Assembly: GCA_947306365.1 (NCBI GenBank)
Contig: CAMZGD010000005.1
Coordinates: 50,438-114,437 of the forward strand
Length of the DNA: 64,000 nucleotides
Reading direction: 5' to 3'
Origin: an uncultured Bacteroidales bacterium
GTDB taxonomy: Bacteria > Bacteroidota > Bacteroidia > Bacteroidales > UBA932
The translations under genes and the position numbers were made by a program. This document shows positions 7,662 through 16,554 of the stretch, in pieces. The notes under the pieces were generated by a model. That model had not been told where the DNA came from. It worked only from the letters and a program-made list of their open reading frames with translations, and ran no database searches. The first letter of the stretch is position 1. Each line of letters opens with the position of its first letter.

Positions 7662-10235
7662 TCAGTCTACAACTTCCTTCTTCTCTTCCCGGGGGCTCGC
7701 ATTTTTCACATATTTATCAAGCCACTCACCCGTCTCACAGAGCATGTCGAGCATCGTCTCGATGCCCAGGTAACTATGACTCTCATAGGGCAGCTGCACA
7801 TAGCGGGCCGTTCCTCCGAAATAGACGAGAGCCTGGTAGAGGCGTTCCGACTGCACCGGGAACGTTCCCATATTGTTGTCCATCTGTCCGTGGATCAGCA
7901 TCAGCGCATCCTTGATCTTGTCTGCATAGTTGAAGGGCGACATCTCGTCGTAGACCTGTTTCGCCTTCCAGTAGTCGCGGCGTTCGCTCTGGAAGCCGAA
8001 CGGCGTGAGGCTGCGGTTGTAGGCACCGCTACGTGCCACGCCGGCGCGGAAAAGGCGGGTATGCGCCAGCAGGTTGGCCGTCATGAAGCCACCATAGGAA
8101 TGACCGCCCACGCCGATGCGGTCACGGTCGCCCACCCCGATGGAGTCGCAGACAAAGTCGACGGCTGCTTCGGCGCTCATCACCAGCTGCTCGAGGAAAC
8201 GGTCGTTGGGCTGCGCCTCCTTGTCGGCCGACAGGATCGCCATGGTAAACTCGTCGAGCACGGCATAGCCCTGGGTGGCCCAGATCATCGCGGAGCCATA
8301 ACCAGGCTTGGTGTATTTATGCTTCTCAGGACGCGCCTTTCCGGCTTCGGCCGGCGTACGGTATTCGTAAGGATAGGTCCACATAAAGACCGGCAGCTTC
8401 CCGTCGCGCCCGGGGTCGTAACCCGCCGGCAGGTAAAGGTGCGCATAGCATTTCAGGCCGTCCTTTCGGGTATAGGTCACGTATTGGTCGGTCACCAGCC
8501 GGGCCATCTGGGGCACAGGGTCCTCGATATGGGTCACCTGGCGGGCGCTTTTCCCGCGCAGGTCGAATTCCCAGTAGTCGGGTACCACTCCATAAGCCTC
8601 GCGGCGGCCCAGCAGCTTGACACGCCTGAAATCGGTGATGCCGGTCAGCGTCTCCTTGCAGTCGGAGGCGGAGAACCAGACCTGGCTCATCTTTCCGTCC
8701 TTGAGCGTCACCTTGTCGAGGAAACTATGCTTGAAACCTTCCGCATCACGCCGGTCATTGCCGGAAAGGAAGATCTGCGTATGCCGCGCGTCGGTCCAGA
8801 GCACGTTGCGGCCGCAGGCATTGCGGACAGTGTAGGGACGCCCGTAGACGGGCAGGTTGCCCAGGGTATCGGTCTCGGTGCTCACCGTATAGAGCACCTG
8901 GCGTTTCGCAAGCGTGTCGCCCGGCACGAAAGTGACCAGCCGGCGGAACTTCTGCTTCGCGGAACTCTCCTCGAAGAGCGCCAGCGAGGCGTCGCACCAG
9001 GTGATGCGGCCCATACGGTATTCCGGAGCGAGCAGCAACTCCCTGTCATTTTCGAAATCGAAGGGGGCCGTACACTGGAAGAGCTTGTCGGTAAAGGTCT
9101 TCTCAGGCTTCTCCTCTTTCGCCTTGGTTGAATCCCGGGCGGAAGGATCGTCCTGCGCGGGAGGCATCGGACCCATCGGACCGAACGGTCCCATCGGGCC
9201 GCCGCCGTTCTCCGACTCCGTCCAATAGAGGGTCGCGGGGAGGTCGGGGCGCCAGCCGAATCCGGCAGGCTGCGGTTTCTTCGGCTCTTTCGGGTCCTTC
9301 TTGTCCTTGGACTCCTCTTTCTTCACGGTACCGTCGCGCAGCATCTTCACCTGGCTGCCGTCAGCCAGGTTCATAATGAACTGCTTGCTGGGGAAGGAGT
9401 TGTGCGCTTGCACGTAGGAGTAGGGATGGTGTTCGGTCACGACGATGGCATAGCTGCCGTCCGGCGAAGGATCGACCGAGCGGTAGACGGCAGGCTCCCC
9501 CACCTTGCGGAGACCCTCCGGACTCCAGACCGCCAGCTGACTGGTGCAGCAGTAATCATAGAGCGCCACGTCGCCCGGTCCGGAAAGCAGGTCCTGATAC
9601 GTCCGGATCGACTTCTTCTCTCCCGACACCTCCTGGATTACGGAAGATTGCGCGACCGTCGGGACGGGCACCTGGCGGCGATCCGCCGGAACGGTCTTGA
9701 AAAGGATATGGTCGTCATCCAGAAAATGGAACGGGGTACCGAAGATGGTGTTCACGCGCTCCGACGTCAGCTTTTCAGCCACCGGCACAGCGGATGCCGC
9801 ATCTACGCGCCAAAGTTCCACGTGGTCCGGGAAAGAAAGGGTGAAGGCCACATAGCGTCCACCCGGCGACCAGGTAATGAATTTCACGCGCGGAGCGTCA
9901 GGCAGACCCTTTATCTCCACCGTATTGCCGGAAGCTACGTCAAGCAGTTCCAGACGGTCGAAATAATTCTCCCGCGTCTCGCTGAAATTGCGCGGATCCA
10001 CGCGGAGGCCGCCGATGCGCGCCTCACTCGCCGCAAGTTCCGCAATCGGAACCTGCCGGCAATGCCGGTAACCCGTCACGGCTTTCGAGAAGTCAGGCGA
10101 GAAGGTACTGGTGGGAAGCGGGCTGGCCATGGTGATCGTTTCGATCTCCACGGCAGGATGACGGAAACCGTCGGCCAGGGCCGGCATACTGCCTGCCAGA
10201 GAAAGCACGACGGCCAATGCGATCAGTCGTTTCAT
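7662..10235 (-). CDS. S9D-type prolyl oligopeptidase family serine peptidase
   Basis: An exported peptidase of 857 residues with a signal peptide (1-21, ending ALA). An N-terminal beta-propeller-like half (to about 590) precedes an alpha/beta-hydrolase half. The nucleophile is Ser713 in GGHSYGGF. The following ANLLAH and SGAYNRSLTPFGFQSE stretches are the signature of the S9D (glutamyl endopeptidase-like) branch. Asp786 and His820 complete the likely triad. A low-complexity segment at about 305-380, rich in Lys, Pro, Gly and Met, interrupts the propeller. It is last in a three-gene run with the transglycosylase (21 bp away) and the dehydratase gene. Confidence 0.88.
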   Translation of the reverse strand: MKRLIALAVVLSLAGSMPALADGFRHPAVEIETITMASPLPTSTFSPDFSKAVTGYRHCRQVPIAELAASEARIGGLRVDPRNFSETRENYFDRLELLDVASGNTVEIKGLPDAPRVKFITWSPGGRYVAFTLSFPDHVELWRVDAASAVPVAEKLTSERVNTIFGTPFHFLDDDHILFKTVPADRRQVPVPTVAQSSVIQEVSGEKKSIRTYQDLLSGPGDVALYDYCCTSQLAVWSPEGLRKVGEPAVYRSVDPSPDGSYAIVVTEHHPYSYVQAHNSFPSKQFIMNLADGSQVKMLRDGTVKKEESKDKKDPKEPKKPQPAGFGWRPDLPATLYWTESENGGGPMGPFGPMGPMPPAQDDPSARDSTKAKEEKPEKTFTDKLFQCTAPFDFENDRELLLAPEYRMGRITWCDASLALFEESSAKQKFRRLVTFVPGDTLAKRQVLYTVSTETDTLGNLPVYGRPYTVRNACGRNVLWTDARHTQIFLSGNDRRDAEGFKHSFLDKVTLKDGKMSQVWFSASDCKETLTGITDFRRVKLLGRREAYGVVPDYWEFDLRGKSARQVTHIEDPVPQMARLVTDQYVTYTRKDGLKCYAHLYLPAGYDPGRDGKLPVFMWTYPYEYRTPAEAGKARPEKHKYTKPGYGSAMIWATQGYAVLDEFTMAILSADKEAQPNDRFLEQLVMSAEAAVDFVCDSIGVGDRDRIGVGGHSYGGFMTANLLAHTRLFRAGVARSGAYNRSLTPFGFQSERRDYWKAKQVYDEMSPFNYADKIKDALMLIHGQMDNNMGTFPVQSERLYQALVYFGGTARYVQLPYESHSYLGIETMLDMLCETGEWLDKYVKNASPREEKKEVVD

Positions 10236-10256
10236 GTCAGATATCGGTTTATGCAG

Positions 10257-11249
10257 CTACAAATGCTGGTAATAGTCCCTTTCCGCCTCCAGGTCGGGAA
10301 TCGCAATCTCATAGGATTTTCCCCGCCCGACCTCAAGTTTCGTATCCCGAAGCCAGGGATTGGCGCGACGCAGCTGGGCATAAGAGATGCCGTAACGGCC
10401 GGCGAACTCGGCAAGATCCTCGATATCGCTGGAAACCACCACCGTACGGCGGGGATGGACGTAGGGATAATACTCATCCGCGTCCAGCTCGAAACCGAAG
10501 GCTTCGGGGTTTTCGAACATCAGTTTGGCGACCAGGATCCGGAACATATAGCGGGATGTCTCCTCCACCAGGTGCAGGTTCAAGGCGCTTCGCTGGTGCT
10601 GCGCACCGAGCCGGCGGCTGATTCCGTTGATGCCCCCGTTGTAGCTGGCCGCCACGGTCATCCAGTCGCCGAAACGGGCGTGTGCTTTCTTGAGATACGA
10701 GCAGGCCGCCTCCGTTTCCTTCTTGAGATTGTATCGTTCGTCGACCGTCATCGAAACCTCCAGCCCGTATTCGCGGCCGACATCCTTCATAAACTGCCAC
10801 AGGCCTGCGGCGCCCGCCACCGATACAGCCGTTTCGCTCAAATTGCTCTCGACAGCCATCAGGTACTTCAAATCATCGGGAACACCGTTTGCCGCGAGCA
10901 GCGGCTCTATCTGCGGGAAGATGCGCGTGGACCGCTTGAGCATCAGCAAGGAATTGGTATGGCTGTACGTGAAAGCCAGCAGTTCGCGGTCCATCCGTTC
11001 CCGGAGATCTGCACGGTCGAAGCGGATGGTATCGCCGGCGAAGACGATGCTTTCGGGCACCTTGGGCGCCTTGACCGGAACGCGCATGACCGTCCGTTCC
11101 ACGATGACCACCGAATCGGGGGACACGCCCCAGCCGGAGACGCCCCGTGCCGAACGGGACAATTCCACCGCCGGACGGGTGTCCCGCCAAAGGTAGCCCA
11201 CCGCCGCAAAAAGCAGCACGAAAGGGATTGCAAGCCAACCTCGTCTCAT
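10257..11249 (-). CDS. Membrane-anchored lytic transglycosylase (SLT domain)
   Basis: A peptidoglycan lytic transglycosylase. It has an N-terminal hydrophobic anchor or signal (residues 5-21), a spacer, and an SLT domain at about 110-235. The catalytic Glu134 lies in MAVESNLS, followed by GAAGLWQFM, ERYNLKKETEAA and ASYNGG. After it, residues 270-312 form a degenerate LysM-like module. It resembles MltD-type enzymes but has no clear tandem LysM. It starts 12 bp after the stop of the dehydratase gene and is probably cotranscribed with it. Confidence 0.85.
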   Translation of the reverse strand: MRRGWLAIPFVLLFAAVGYLWRDTRPAVELSRSARGVSGWGVSPDSVVIVERTVMRVPVKAPKVPESIVFAGDTIRFDRADLRERMDRELLAFTYSHTNSLLMLKRSTRIFPQIEPLLAANGVPDDLKYLMAVESNLSETAVSVAGAAGLWQFMKDVGREYGLEVSMTVDERYNLKKETEAACSYLKKAHARFGDWMTVAASYNGGINGISRRLGAQHQRSALNLHLVEETSRYMFRILVAKLMFENPEAFGFELDADEYYPYVHPRRTVVVSSDIEDLAEFAGRYGISYAQLRRANPWLRDTKLEVGRGKSYEIAIPDLEAERDYYQHL

Positions 11250-11261
11250 ACGGACAAACTG

Positions 11262-13169
11262 CTACTTGTCAAAGGCTTCAAACTTGGAATTCTTCGACTT
11301 GAATTCCGGAACGATCTCTTTCATCCGCCGGACCATTTCGGGAATGCGGACTTCCCGGGACAGGACTTCCAGCTCGTCGGTGAAACGGCAGGCCTCCTCG
11401 TAGGAATAAGCCCGCACGTGCGCGACACGGATGCGGTCGTGCTCCGTCGGATCGGTATTCTCCTTGTCGGAGAGCACTTCCTCATAGAGCTTTTCACCGG
11501 GCCGGAGTCCGGAATAGACGATCTTGATGTCCTTGTCCGGCACGAACCCGGCCAGTTCGATCATACGCCGGGCCAGATGGTCGATCTTGACCGGCTTGCC
11601 CATGTCGAAGACATAGATCTCCTTGCCCACCGACATCGTGGCAGCCTCCATCACCAGCCGGCAGGCCTCGGGAATCGTCATGAAGTAGCGCGTGATTTCC
11701 GGATGGGTGACGGTCACCGGGCCGCCCGCTTCGATCTGGTCGCGGAAACGCGGGATCACCGACCCGCTGGAGCCCAGCACATTGCCGAAACGAGTGGTCA
11801 CGAACCGGGTGCGTTCGTCGTTGATGGACTGGACATAGATTTCGGCAAGGCGCTTGGTACAGCCCATGATGTTGGTCGGATTGACCGCCTTGTCGGTGGA
11901 AATCATCACCATCATCTCCGTGCCGTACTCGACGCACTTGTCCGCCACGAGGCGCGAACCGACCAGGTTGACCAGCACCGCCTCGCAGGGATTGTCCTCC
12001 ATCAGCGGAACGTGCTTGTAGGCTGCCGCGTGGAATACGATTTCCGGATGCCAGGTCCGGAACACATAGTCGAGGCGCTGAACCAGACGCACGTCGCCGA
12101 TCACCGGCACGAAATTGAGTTCGGGGAACTTGTCTTCCAGCTCCAGGCGCAGGTTGTGCATCGGGGTCTCGGCATTGTCGTAAAGCACCAGTTTCTTCAC
12201 GCCGACCCGGGCAAGCAGGCGGCAGAGCTCCGATCCGATGGAACCCGATGCGCCGGTCACCAGTACCACCTTGTCCGCAAACCGGTCGTGGATCTTGTCC
12301 ATCGATATGGATATCTCCTCGCGGCCGAGCAGGTCTTCGACCTTTACGTTGCGGACATTCTGCGTGGTGACGTTCACATAGTCGTCGATGGGCGGCGCCA
12401 TCAGCAGGCGCAGCTTGTTCCGGGCGGAAAACGACACGAGCCGGGCGGCTTCGCCGCGGATATCCTCCTCGCGCGTGAAGATGATGCCCCCCACGCCCTG
12501 CTTCCGGATGATCCGGACCACGTCCTCTTCCTCCTCGAACAGGAAAACCGGAAGGCTGTGGGCCGTCAGGCGTTTTTCCGAACAGCTGTCCGAAAGATAG
12601 CCCACCACTTCATAGTGACGGGACGAGCGCAGGCGTGCCTGAAGGGCGATGGCCTTCTCGTCCGTCCCGTAGATCAACACACGCAGCAAGTCCTGCCGGC
12701 GCACACGGAACCGCCGCTGCAATTCTTCGTACGTACGTATCATCAGCACCCGGCAAACGATCAGCAGGAAACTGCAGACGATGAAATAGGCCAGCAGGAT
12801 CATCCAGGTGTTCGAATGCCACAGGCTGGCGACCTTCAGGACGACGCCGTCGAGCAGCGTGGCGCAAAACACGGCCAGACAGAACTGGAAGATGTCCGTC
12901 ATTGAGGAATGACGGATGATGATGCGGTAGCTCTTGAAAGCCCAGAACATCACGCCGGCACAGACCGTCGAGGTGATGAGCCATACCCAGACCAGCCGGT
13001 TCCAGTACGTCATCGACCCGACGCCCGCATCCGAGACGACGTAATGCACGCCGAATATCACCACCAGCGCCGCGAGAAACGACAGAAGCACGTCCAGTGC
13101 GAAGATCAGTCCGGTGCTGACGTAGCGGGAAAATAATCTATCTAAAAGCTTGCGAAGCCGATTTTTCAT
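11262..13169 (-). CDS. FlaA1/CapD-family nucleotide-sugar 4,6-dehydratase/epimerase
   Basis: A membrane-bound enzyme of surface polysaccharide synthesis that acts on UDP-linked sugars. It is 635 residues, with four transmembrane helices in the first 145 residues, a CoA-binding-like Rossmann domain (about 160-280) and an extended SDR domain from about 300. The NAD motif is TGASGSIG. The active-site region reads STDKAVNPTN followed by MGCTKR, the CapD-type replacement of YxxxK. A -7 box (TAAATTTG, complement of 13178-13185) lies 8 bases before the ATG. No glycosyltransferases are adjacent, so the polysaccharide it serves is unknown. Confidence 0.9.
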   Translation of the reverse strand: MKNRLRKLLDRLFSRYVSTGLIFALDVLLSFLAALVVIFGVHYVVSDAGVGSMTYWNRLVWVWLITSTVCAGVMFWAFKSYRIIIRHSSMTDIFQFCLAVFCATLLDGVVLKVASLWHSNTWMILLAYFIVCSFLLIVCRVLMIRTYEELQRRFRVRRQDLLRVLIYGTDEKAIALQARLRSSRHYEVVGYLSDSCSEKRLTAHSLPVFLFEEEEDVVRIIRKQGVGGIIFTREEDIRGEAARLVSFSARNKLRLLMAPPIDDYVNVTTQNVRNVKVEDLLGREEISISMDKIHDRFADKVVLVTGASGSIGSELCRLLARVGVKKLVLYDNAETPMHNLRLELEDKFPELNFVPVIGDVRLVQRLDYVFRTWHPEIVFHAAAYKHVPLMEDNPCEAVLVNLVGSRLVADKCVEYGTEMMVMISTDKAVNPTNIMGCTKRLAEIYVQSINDERTRFVTTRFGNVLGSSGSVIPRFRDQIEAGGPVTVTHPEITRYFMTIPEACRLVMEAATMSVGKEIYVFDMGKPVKIDHLARRMIELAGFVPDKDIKIVYSGLRPGEKLYEEVLSDKENTDPTEHDRIRVAHVRAYSYEEACRFTDELEVLSREVRIPEMVRRMKEIVPEFKSKNSKFEAFDK

Positions 13170-13239
13170 ATTAAATACAAATTTAGCAATAATATCTGTT
13201 TATCTCCCTCCCGTTCCGCGTTTTTTTTAAAAAAACCAT

Positions 13240-13247
13240 TAAATTTG
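13240..13247 (+). promoter_or_regulatory. -7 box of prfA
   Basis: TAAATTTG matches TAnnTTTG and lies 20 bases before the prfA start. The divergent dehydratase promoter lies at 13178-13185. Confidence 0.6.
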
Positions 13248-13267
13248 CAGCCCTAACGATCATACTG

Positions 13268-14353
13268 ATGGCAGAGAACAATTTGCTCGAAAAACTGGAC
13301 GGACTCAAGGCGAAATACGAAAGTATCGGCGCCCAGCTCGGCGATCCCGAAGTGATTGCCGACCTGAAGAAATACGTCCAGCTCAATAAGGATTACAAGG
13401 AACTGGAGCCCATCATCCTGGCCGGCGACCGCTACCGGAAGATGGTCGGCGACCTGGCCGACGCCAAGAACATCCTCCTCAACGAGAAGGACGAGGACCT
13501 GCGCGAGATGGCCAAGGAGGAAGCGACCGCCCTGGAAGAGGAACTCCCCCGGATGGAGGAAGAGATCCGCATCCTGCTCATTCCGGCCGATCCGCAGGAC
13601 AGCAAGAATGCCATCCTGGAGATCCGCGGCGGAACGGGCGGCGACGAGGCCGCCATCTTCGCGGGCGACCTTTTCCGGATGTACACCAAGTATTTCGAGC
13701 GCAAGGGCTGGAAGTGCGAGGTGACCAACGTGAGCGAAGGCGCCGCCGGCGGCTATAAGGAGATCGTCTGCAAGGTTTCGGGCGAAAAAGTCTACGGGAC
13801 CCTGAAATACGAAAGCGGCGTCCACCGCGTCCAGCGCGTGCCGCAGACCGAGACGCAGGGCCGTGTCCACACCTCGGCCGCCTCGGTGGCGGTACTGCCG
13901 GAAGCCGACGAGTTCGACGTGGAAATCGACATGAAGGACGTACGGAAAGACCTCTTCTGCTCCTCGGGGCCCGGCGGCCAGGGGGTCAACACCACCTACT
14001 CCGCCGTCCGCCTGACACACATCCCGTCGGGCATCGTGGTCCAGTGCCAGGACGAGCGTTCGCAGCTCAAGAACCTCGACAAGGCGATGGCCGAGCTCCG
14101 TACGCGCCTCTACAACCTCGAGTACGAGAAATACCTCAACGACATCACGGCCAAACGCAAGACGATGGTCTCGACCGGCGACCGCAGCGCGAAGATCCGT
14201 ACCTACAACTACCCGCAGTCCCGCGTCACCGACCACCGCATCGGCTACACGATGTACAATCTCCCCGTCTTCATGGACGGCGACATCCAGGAGGTCATCG
14301 ACCAGCTCCAGATCGCCGAGAACGCCGAGCGCCTCAAGGCCGCCGGGGAGTAA
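13268..14353 (+). CDS. prfA: Peptide chain release factor 1
   Basis: Ends translation at UAA and UAG. The 361-residue protein has the GGQ motif within SSGPGGQGVNTT (about residue 240), which enters the peptidyl-transferase centre. The codon-reading tripeptide is of the RF1 PxT type (VPQTETQGR), not the RF2 SPF type. A coiled-coil N-terminal domain covers 1-100. It is monocistronic: palindromic REP repeats begin about 100 bp downstream, followed by the convergent RAYT gene. Confidence 0.97.
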   Translation: MAENNLLEKLDGLKAKYESIGAQLGDPEVIADLKKYVQLNKDYKELEPIILAGDRYRKMVGDLADAKNILLNEKDEDLREMAKEEATALEEELPRMEEEIRILLIPADPQDSKNAILEIRGGTGGDEAAIFAGDLFRMYTKYFERKGWKCEVTNVSEGAAGGYKEIVCKVSGEKVYGTLKYESGVHRVQRVPQTETQGRVHTSAASVAVLPEADEFDVEIDMKDVRKDLFCSSGPGGQGVNTTYSAVRLTHIPSGIVVQCQDERSQLKNLDKAMAELRTRLYNLEYEKYLNDITAKRKTMVSTGDRSAKIRTYNYPQSRVTDHRIGYTMYNLPVFMDGDIQEVIDQLQIAENAERLKAAGE

Positions 14354-14454
14354 AGCCAATAGCGCTCCGTTGCGCTCTGGTATTTGTGTCCGCTCGCAGA
14401 AAAATGCTCGCGTCCCCAAACACCACCCGCTCCACTCCGCTGTCCGACTAAATC

Positions 14455-14582
14455 ATCCTCATCAGGGGCCCGAAATGAGGATAGGAGCCCTCAAAAAATC
14501 ATACCATCCTCAATGACGACTTGATTTGAGGAGGACATTCGAATTATTCGCCTTCTATCTTCAAACCCGCCTTTTTATGAGG
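14455..14582. repeat. REP palindromes, family 1, 3' side of RAYT 1
   Basis: Two hairpins and a half-site. Hairpin one pairs ATCCTCAT (14455-14462) with ATGAGGAT (14475-14482). Hairpin two pairs TCCTCAA (14507-14513) with TTGAGGA (14526-14532). A further ATGAGGAC half-site (14577-14584) overlaps the last codons of the RAYT gene. The block CCCGAAATGAGGAT in hairpin one recurs on the other side of the RAYT gene at 15646-15659. This shows that both flanks carry the same repeat. Confidence 0.8.
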
Positions 14583-15528
14583 ACGGGAATAACTGGTCGA
14601 GAATTGATGGGGCAATATTCAACATGCGCGAGATTTTTGCGTTATCGGCATTGTAATCGAAATGAAGTTTCCGGGCAAGTTCCAGTTTCTCATTCTTCCC
14701 CAGCAGTGTCGGCCGCCGTCCCTCATATTTCTCTTTACAAATCCGTCTTACCACATCGAACAGTTCATCGTCCGTGTAATAGATCGAATCACCGACCGAC
14801 GCGGCAATCTCCCGGTACGACTCGATACCCTTTGCCAGATGGTTGAAATAGTGGCGTGCATCCCGGAAAACAGCTTCACCGATGTCGAACCGGCAGTAAT
14901 TGGCAGGAGAAAAGTATCCGTCAGTCACGATATAGTCCTCAGGGTAGTTGGGGTCCCTTGCGTGAATCAGATTTCGTTTCTCACGAAGGGTCATCTCACT
15001 GAACAGCCTGTCCTTCAAGTTTCTGATTCTTGGAAGAAAGTAATAACCGTTCGCACCGTAGGGATAGGAAAACGGCGTATGGCCAGGGTCAACCACGAAA
15101 TTATTGCGGTTCGTGTAGCATATCTGATTGCGCATAGACTCCAGCGTCTTGATGGGAATCGGCTTTTCGCATGTGAAATGGGTCAAATCCGTCCGGTCTC
15201 CCTTCCCAATCAGATACCGCCGCAATCGTTTCTTGAATAAGTCGAAAAAAGCCATCACATCTGTCTCGCTGCCGCACAGCACGAAATGCACGTGGTTGCT
15301 CATGATTTCAAAAGTGATGACCTGTACGGAGGGACAATCATACGCGCACATCGCCACCAGTGTCATCGAAAACACATTATCTTCCGGTCGCTTGAAAACC
15401 AATGGCTGTTTCTCACCCGGCGTACAAAGATGCCATACGCCGCCATACTCCCGGACCGTTCCTTCGAAAACCCGTCGGCATCGGTCTTCCTTCTCGAAGA
15501 AGGAATGCTCCTTCATTTCCTTCGCCAT
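14575..15528 (-). CDS. REP-associated tyrosine transposase (RAYT) 1
   Basis: A single-stranded-DNA HUH endonuclease of the Y1/IS200-like superfamily, 317 residues. The metal-binding HUH motif is SNHVHFVL (His79 and His81) and the likely nucleophile is Tyr138 in QICYTNRNN. After the catalytic domain comes a long region ending in a helix-turn-helix-like segment (about 285-317: LARKLHFDYN through ILDQLF) that could read a repeat. ATG at 15528 is chosen over an upstream reading to 15690 because the paralogue at 59510-60517 starts at the equivalent place and both share a leader and promoter. There is no tnpB, and palindromes flank it on both sides, as for RAYTs that maintain REPs. Confidence 0.85.
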   Translation of the reverse strand: MAKEMKEHSFFEKEDRCRRVFEGTVREYGGVWHLCTPGEKQPLVFKRPEDNVFSMTLVAMCAYDCPSVQVITFEIMSNHVHFVLCGSETDVMAFFDLFKKRLRRYLIGKGDRTDLTHFTCEKPIPIKTLESMRNQICYTNRNNFVVDPGHTPFSYPYGANGYYFLPRIRNLKDRLFSEMTLREKRNLIHARDPNYPEDYIVTDGYFSPANYCRFDIGEAVFRDARHYFNHLAKGIESYREIAASVGDSIYYTDDELFDVVRRICKEKYEGRRPTLLGKNEKLELARKLHFDYNADNAKISRMLNIAPSILDQLFPSS

Positions 15529-15612
15529 ATCTTTCCTCACATTTGCGCCAACGCCTCCATGGCTCTGGACAAGTACAAATATACGACGTCCATCCCCCGA
15601 TTGCAAATTATC
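15529..15612 (-). promoter_or_regulatory. RAYT 1 promoter and conserved leader
   Basis: On the minus strand a TTTGCA -33-like element (around 15601-15606) is followed by TATATTTG (complement of 15576-15583). A leader of about 40 bases then precedes the ATG at 15528. Blocks GTCCAGAGCC and GGCGTTGG in the leader, and GACGT just upstream of the -7 box, are also found upstream of RAYT 2 at 60518-60596. The leader holds a 7-codon reading frame (ATG to TGA) that ends 8 bases before the RAYT start. Confidence 0.65.
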
Positions 15613-15630
15613 TAAAAAGAAATCTGTCCC

Positions 15631-15714
15631 CCTCCTCAAAAGAGACCCGAAATGAGGATGGGAGGCGAAAAACACGACCGCCCTCCTCAAATCAGGGTGC
15701 TGGTGAGGAGGGCG
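15631..15714. repeat. REP palindromes, family 1, 5' side of RAYT 1
   Basis: Hairpin one pairs TCCTCA (15633-15638) with TGAGGA (15653-15658) and contains the CCCGAAATGAGGAT block shared with the left flank. Hairpin two is a perfect 11-bp inverted repeat, CGCCCTCCTCA (15679-15689) with TGAGGAGGGCG (15704-15714), around a 14-nt loop. Nothing else is seen between 15715 and the next gene at 15796. Confidence 0.8.
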
Positions 15715-15795
15715 CGAAGGAAGCGGAGCGGAATCTGCCGCTAGCGGAGGCCGTTATGGGAGCCTTTGCGATAGCAGTCCGGGAGAAGAGGCTTT

Positions 15796-16527
15796 TCAGT
15801 AGCGGATGGAGAGGCCGGCGTGAATGACGTTCTGGTGGCCCGGAAGAACGCTGCGGTAGTGCCAGCCGACCGTCAGGCCGACGGACCGGTACCAGATGCC
15901 AGCGCTTACGCCCAAGCGCAGGCCGTTGGGCATATACATGTTGTCACGATGTCGATGGGAACCCACAAACCCCGTGTAAACACTGCTGAGGACATCGTTC
16001 CCGGTTTCCGGATCGTATTCGGGAACGCCGGCCCAGTATCTGTTCTGCAAGATGCCGTGACCCACTCCGGGCGACAGGAACAGCCCTGCCTTCCAGTCGC
16101 CGAATTCCTTTGTATAGCCCAGGCTGAACGATAAGACACGCTCCGCCGCAACGGCCCGGGCGGCGAGCCAGCCAGACGTAGGCGTCGTAAACTGCCCGTC
16201 CATTCCGAAAAAGGTCGTCTTGGTCGCCATATGTGCATCCAGGCAGCCGGTCAATCCCAGCGAAAGCATACTCCCGTTTCGCCAGGGACGATAGCGTAAT
16301 TCCAGCAGGTTCATTTCGGCAAAAGCGCCGTTATTATGTATTTGCGAAGGGAGATTGAAGCGATAACTGTATCCGCCGCTCACTTCCCCGAACGCGACGA
16401 CTGACCATTTCGGCTTGACGTTCTTTTTGGTGACGCCGAAAAGCGGCGCTTCGAAATTGAGTTTATCTTGAGCCATAGCCGGCAGCGCCATCAGGACAAC
16501 CGCCAGCGCCAAAGTCATTCTTTTCAT
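15796..16527 (-). CDS. Putative outer-membrane beta-barrel protein
   Basis: No named family is recognised. The 243-residue protein has a signal peptide (1-19, AMA-Q). The rest has alternating hydrophobic strands rich in Gly, Tyr and Trp, ending in an aromatic residue (GLSIRY), the usual sign of an outer-membrane barrel. Its mature start DKLNFEAP resembles EKLNFEEP in the next gene, so the two may be distant paralogues. It is last in the ECF sigma operon, 27 bp after the preceding stop. Confidence 0.6.
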   Translation of the reverse strand: MKRMTLALAVVLMALPAMAQDKLNFEAPLFGVTKKNVKPKWSVVAFGEVSGGYSYRFNLPSQIHNNGAFAEMNLLELRYRPWRNGSMLSLGLTGCLDAHMATKTTFFGMDGQFTTPTSGWLAARAVAAERVLSFSLGYTKEFGDWKAGLFLSPGVGHGILQNRYWAGVPEYDPETGNDVLSSVYTGFVGSHRHRDNMYMPNGLRLGVSAGIWYRSVGLTVGWHYRSVLPGHQNVIHAGLSIRY

Positions 16528-16554
16528 TTCTTCTTTATTGATTGACTATTAATA

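Noticed and set aside
9815..9835. Second parS-like CACGTG site in the S9D gene
   Set aside because: Only TTCCACGTG is shared; the right arm does not match, and the site is far from parAB.
9402..12905. Long plus-strand open frame of more than 1100 codons antisense to three genes
   Set aside because: It is a GC-driven shadow of the S9D peptidase, transglycosylase and dehydratase genes; no recognisable motif and His/Arg-rich composition.
14575..15690. Upstream start for RAYT 1 at 15690
   Set aside because: The extra 54 codons cover the promoter, leader and a REP hairpin, and the paralogue has no such extension.
14455..15714. Complete IS200/IS605 insertion sequence
   Set aside because: No tnpB, and the palindromes are multiple and scattered elsewhere, which fits a RAYT with REPs better than a mobile IS copy.
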